Positions 60,597 to 64,000 of a stretch of DNA of 64,000 bases are shown here, one piece after another. Position 1 is the stretch's first letter, and each line of letters opens with the position of its first letter. The notes under the pieces were generated by a model. It saw only the letters and a list, made by a program, of their open reading frames with translations, searched no databases and was not told the origin of the DNA. The position numbers and the translations under genes are program-made. This stretch comes from Oligosphaera ethanolica (GTDB lineage Bacteria; Verrucomicrobiota; Lentisphaeria; Oligosphaerales; Oligosphaeraceae): the NCBI RefSeq assembly GCF_030814695.1, contig NZ_JAUSVL010000001.1, positions 2,516,227 to 2,580,226 on the forward strand, written 5' to 3'.

Positions 60597-62450
60597 ATGC
60601 CAGCGTTTTTACACGACATTCGCTATCTTTTCAATCGTCAGGACTTTCTGCGTTTTGCGCTGATTGTGCTGCTGATGATAGGCAGTACCCTGTTGGAACT
60701 GGCCAGTCTCGGCGCGGTGCCGTTGTTTGTCGCCATGCTGGCGGCCAATATGGCTGGGGGACCGGCGCCGGCGTGGTCGCAGCGCCTGCTGGAGGTCATC
60801 GGTCTTGACGCGACCGTCAACCTGCCGCTGTGGGGCGGATTGATACTGGCGGCGCTGTTTGTGTTTCGGACGCTGTACCTGATCGCCGTCATCTACCTGC
60901 AGGAGCGCCTGCTGCTCAACCGCCAGATCGCCCTGTCGGGCCGCTTGTTCCGCGCTTACATGCGGGCGCCTTATGCCTATCATCTGCGGCATAATTCCAG
61001 CGGCATGCTCAATAGCTGTTTTGGTGAATGCGAACGGCTAATACTGCTGCTGCTCAATCCCTTTCTGACCTCAATTCGCAACGCCGTGGTGGTTGTGGCG
61101 ATCGTGGTCATGCTGCTGATTTACGACCCGCTGATATCACTGGGCACCTTTGTGTTTCTGGGGCTCTGCGTGGGACTGTATGTCCGCCTGACCACCCGTC
61201 GCATCAAGACGCTGGGCGAGACCGCCCATCACGGCCGCGAACTAGTCATGAAAATCCTCAACGAGGGCTTCGCGGTTTTCAAGGAAGCCCGCATACTCGG
61301 CTGCAGCGACTTCTTTTGCGGTCGTCAGCACCGTGGCATGGAAACGCTCGCTGAATGTAGCCGCGCGCTCAATGTGCTGCAGAAGAGCATGTGGCCGATG
61401 ATGGAGATGATCACCGTCGCCGCGCTCCTGGGCGCCATGAGTGTCATGCTCTGGCAGGGCCTGCCCATGGCCCAGATCGCGCCGACCATCGCTTTGATCA
61501 CTGTCTGTCTGGCCCGCATGAAGGGCTGCGTCACCGAGCTCATGATTCATTTCACCACTATGCGCTATAATCACAGCGTACTCACAAAAATCGGCCAGGA
61601 TCTCCGCGAGTTGGAACAAGGCGCCGGCGCTGACGGCGACGACCAGGACGACGTCGTGGCGCCCATGCCCTTCATCCGCGACATCGCTGTCGAGCAACTC
61701 ACTTTCAACTACGAAAGTACTAGCAAGCCCGCCATTTGCGATGCCACGCTGCGTATTGCCAAAGGCAGCTCGGTGGCGCTGGTCGGCCCCACCGGCTCCG
61801 GCAAGTCCACCATGGCCGACCTTATCCTCGGCATGCTCGTGCCCCAGCAAGGTCGCGTCATCGTTGACGGCGTCGACATTCGCGGCAATCTGCCCGGCTG
61901 GCACCGGCAAATCGGCTACGTGCCCCAGAGCATCAGTCTCCTTGACGACAGCCTGCAGGCCAATGTCGCCCTCGGCATCCCCGACGACGAGGTCGACCAG
62001 CAGGCGCTATGGACGGCGCTGTCGGCCGCGCAGCTGGCCGGGTGGGTCCGCGAGCAGCCCGCCGGCGTCCTCACCGAACTGGGCGAACGCGGTGTCAGGC
62101 TTTCCGGCGGTCAACGCCAGCGCATCGGCATCGCGCGTGCGCTGTATCACCAGCCCGCCGTGCTTATATTTGACGAAGCGACGTCGGCCTTGGACATGCG
62201 CACCGAGCGGGCCCTGGTGGATGCCATTGAGGCCCTCCGCGGTTCGCACACCGTCATCCTCATCGCCCATCGTCTCAGCACCGTGCGCGCCTGCGACCAG
62301 CTGTTCTTCTTCGACGACGGTCGCTTGCTGGCCCAGGGCAGCTACGACGAACTCATTGAGCGCCTCCCGGCCTTCCGTGCCATGACCCAGGCCGGCCGGG
62401 ATGACGCCACGACGACCACCCCCGCAGCCGAGAGCCCAAGCGACCTATGA
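60597..62450 (+). CDS. ABC exporter, MsbA/PglK-type (half-transporter)
   Basis: 617 aa: six TM helices (about 18-330) fused to one ATPase domain, the layout of lipid or lipid-linked-oligosaccharide flippases. NBD motifs: Walker A GPTGSGKST (397-405), Q-loop VPQSIS, signature LSGGQ (502-506) preceded by ELGERGVR, Walker B VLIFDE (522-527), D-loop SALD, H-switch IAHRLS. The TM part has LLLNRQIALSGRLFRAYMRAPYAYH, typical of PglK-like flippases. ATG 60597 is only weakly supported by GAGG close upstream. The stop overlaps the mutS start (ATGA), an unusual pairing. Substrate unknown; lipid A, undecaprenyl-linked sugars or a peptide are possible. Confidence 0.9.
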   Translation: MPAFLHDIRYLFNRQDFLRFALIVLLMIGSTLLELASLGAVPLFVAMLAANMAGGPAPAWSQRLLEVIGLDATVNLPLWGGLILAALFVFRTLYLIAVIYLQERLLLNRQIALSGRLFRAYMRAPYAYHLRHNSSGMLNSCFGECERLILLLLNPFLTSIRNAVVVVAIVVMLLIYDPLISLGTFVFLGLCVGLYVRLTTRRIKTLGETAHHGRELVMKILNEGFAVFKEARILGCSDFFCGRQHRGMETLAECSRALNVLQKSMWPMMEMITVAALLGAMSVMLWQGLPMAQIAPTIALITVCLARMKGCVTELMIHFTTMRYNHSVLTKIGQDLRELEQGAGADGDDQDDVVAPMPFIRDIAVEQLTFNYESTSKPAICDATLRIAKGSSVALVGPTGSGKSTMADLILGMLVPQQGRVIVDGVDIRGNLPGWHRQIGYVPQSISLLDDSLQANVALGIPDDEVDQQALWTALSAAQLAGWVREQPAGVLTELGERGVRLSGGQRQRIGIARALYHQPAVLIFDEATSALDMRTERALVDAIEALRGSHTVILIAHRLSTVRACDQLFFFDDGRLLAQGSYDELIERLPAFRAMTQAGRDDATTTTPAAESPSDL

Positions 62451-64000
62451 CCACGCCCAATGAACTCACTCCTGCCATGCGGCAGTATATGCAGGCCAAA
62501 AAAGACCTGCCGGAAAAAACCATCCTGCTCTTCCGCATGGGCGACTTCTACGAGTTGTTCTTCGAGGACGCCAAGACGGCTGCGCCGTTGATGGACATCG
62601 TCCTCACGGCCCGTGCGGGCGTGCCCATGTGCGGCGTGCCCTACCACGCCATGCGCGGCTACATCGCCAAGATTCTTGACGGCGGCTACAAGGTCGCCAT
62701 CGCCGAGCAGCTGGAGGACCCCAAGCTGGCCAAAGGCCTGGTCAAACGCGACATCACCGAGATCATCACGCCCGGGACCGTCTTGGAAGACAACCTGCTG
62801 CATGCCTCGCAAAGTCACTTCATTGTGTCGGTCATGCCCGGCAAAGAGCGCTTCGGCGTCGCCATGCTCGACCTCAGCACCGGCGATTTCCGCGTCAGCG
62901 AAGCCGCAAACGCCAGCGCGCTGGAGACCGAACTGCACCGGCTCAAGCCCGCTGAGTGTATCACTCCCGACTCTAATCTCAACAGCTGGCGCCAGCAGGG
63001 CTTCCCCGATTTTCCCGCGTCCATCAGCTGGACGGGCGTCGATGACTGGCATTTCGACCAGCAGATGGCCTACGACAGCCTCTGCCGGCATTTTGCCGTG
63101 GCGTCGCTCGACGGCTTTGGCTGCCGGGCATTGCCCCTGGCGGTCGCCGCCGCCGGCGCCTTGCTGCACTACGTTACCAACAATCTGCGGCGGGACGCCT
63201 CGCATATCACCAGCATGAGCAGCTACCAGACCGACGACGGTATGATCCTCGACCGCATCTCGCAGCGGAACCTCGAACTGGTCGAACCGATCTTTGCCGA
63301 CAATAAGGGCAACACGCTGCTGTCCGTGCTGGACGAGACCATTACCCCCATGGGCGCGCGACTACTGCGCGAATGGCTCCTGCGGCCGCTGCGCGACCGC
63401 CTGGCCATCAATGACCGCCTGGACGCCGTCGAGAATCTCAGCCAAGCGCCGATGTTCCTGGCGGAAATGCGCGAGTTGCTTGGCACCGTCCGCGACCTCG
63501 AACGGCTTATTACCCGCATCAACCTGGGTAGCGCCAACGCCCGCGACCTCCAGTCCCTGCGCTACAGCCTGGAGCAGCTGCCGGGCCTGCAGGCCGTGCT
63601 CGCCGAAGCCACGGCACCGTTGCTGATCGGCCAGCGCCAGGCCCTCACGGCCCTGCCGGAACTCACCGACCTTATCGCCCGCGCCATCGTCGACGAGCCG
63701 CCCTTGGCCATCAAGGAAGGCGGCATCATTCGCGAAGGCTACAACGATGAGCTCGACGTGTTGCGCCGGGCGTCCAGCGAGGGCAAGGACTGGATCGCCA
63801 GTTACCAGGCCAAAGAGCAGGAACGCACAGGCATCAAGTCCCTCAAGGTCCGTTTCAACAAGGTCTTTGGCTATTTCATCGAGGTGACCAAGACCAATCT
63901 CGACATGGTTCCGGCCGACTACATGCGCAAGCAGACCATCGTCAACGCCGAGCGCTACATCACCCCCGAGCTGAAGGAAATCGAAGACAAGGTGCTCGGC
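62447..64000 (+). CDS. mutS: DNA mismatch repair protein MutS (3' end beyond window)
   Basis: Mismatch recognition ATPase; 518 codons are present, still open at 64000. Domain I contains MGDFYELFFEDA, whose F-Y-E carries the Phe and Glu that contact the mismatch, then LTARAGVPMCGVPYHAM. Connector and core domains follow (ILDRISQRNLELVEPI, LLREWLLRPLRD), then KSLKVRFNKVFGYFIEVTK and the clamp; the sequence ends at YITPELKEIEDKVLG. The ABC ATPase domain is outside the window. The start ATG lies within the ATGA overlap with the ABC exporter gene, and MTTPNELTPAMRQYMQAK is the usual MutS beginning. No frameshift was seen over the visible part. Confidence 0.97.
   Translation, partial: MTTPNELTPAMRQYMQAKKDLPEKTILLFRMGDFYELFFEDAKTAAPLMDIVLTARAGVPMCGVPYHAMRGYIAKILDGGYKVAIAEQLEDPKLAKGLVKRDITEIITPGTVLEDNLLHASQSHFIVSVMPGKERFGVAMLDLSTGDFRVSEAANASALETELHRLKPAECITPDSNLNSWRQQGFPDFPASISWTGVDDWHFDQQMAYDSLCRHFAVASLDGFGCRALPLAVAAAGALLHYVTNNLRRDASHITSMSSYQTDDGMILDRISQRNLELVEPIFADNKGNTLLSVLDETITPMGARLLREWLLRPLRDRLAINDRLDAVENLSQAPMFLAEMRELLGTVRDLERLITRINLGSANARDLQSLRYSLEQLPGLQAVLAEATAPLLIGQRQALTALPELTDLIARAIVDEPPLAIKEGGIIREGYNDELDVLRRASSEGKDWIASYQAKEQERTGIKSLKVRFNKVFGYFIEVTKTNLDMVPADYMRKQTIVNAERYITPELKEIEDKVLG

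Overview
The window looks like one contig of a GC-rich, Gram-negative-type bacterium of the PVC superphylum, most likely a Lentisphaerota-like lineage. This is an inference from gene content: two pseudopilins with the H-X9-DG signature, discoidin-like domains, several divergent secreted glycoside hydrolases, and two very large envelope proteins with LPY motifs of a kind I recall mainly from Planctomycetes and Verrucomicrobia. No rRNA or tRNA was seen, so the placement is not proven.

Layout. 1-6.3 kb: end of secY, a tRNA-dihydrouridine synthase, a Gfo/Idh/MocA oxidoreductase, a sn-glycerol-1-phosphate dehydrogenase (AraM type) and a DUF4870 membrane protein. 6.3-20.2 kb: repeats, then four minus-strand genes. 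Two of these are giant membrane-anchored proteins (1167 and 2576 aa) made of three copies of one architecture; an aldolase and an aldo/keto reductase follow. 20.2-28.3 kb: repeat-rich DNA, a GH20-like hexosaminidase, and a nested mobile element (an intact IS inside an IS1634-type IS inside a dispersed repeat). 28.3-32.9 kb: a compact Na+-NQR/Rnf-like cluster lacking nqrA and nqrD, whose NqrC/RnfG-like subunit carries a C-terminal discoidin-like domain, followed by a secreted protein with the same domain. 33-43.8 kb, minus strand: a vWA/TPR fusion, pyrD, a GH42-like enzyme with a secreted partner, and a parvulin with a lipoprotein. 43.9-53.6 kb, plus strand: RNase PH, a repeat-tailed secreted protein, mreC with a GH5-like enzyme, a PfkB kinase, and a histidine kinase with an NtrC-type regulator. 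54.1-64 kb: two pseudopilins, a large secreted glycosidase with a DUF4380-like protein, a lipid-flippase-type ABC exporter and the start of mutS.

How it works together. Much of the gene set serves the envelope and glycan breakdown: hexosaminidase, GH42-like and GH5-like enzymes, a glycosidase with a built-in binding module, an NAD(P)-dependent sugar oxidoreductase, a sugar kinase and an aldolase. The NQR/Rnf-like cluster would couple NADH oxidation to ion transport if the missing subunits lie elsewhere in the genome.

Intergenic DNA is unusually repetitive. I recognise a roughly 250-290 bp multi-hairpin element (five copies, with compensatory changes in the stems), a pair of short elements with inverted ends, a GGAC-rich repeat family, and many 9- to 21-bp tandem arrays, some inside genes. 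The strongest candidates for undescribed biology are the giant-protein operon, the reduced NQR/Rnf-discoidin cluster and the covarying hairpin element.
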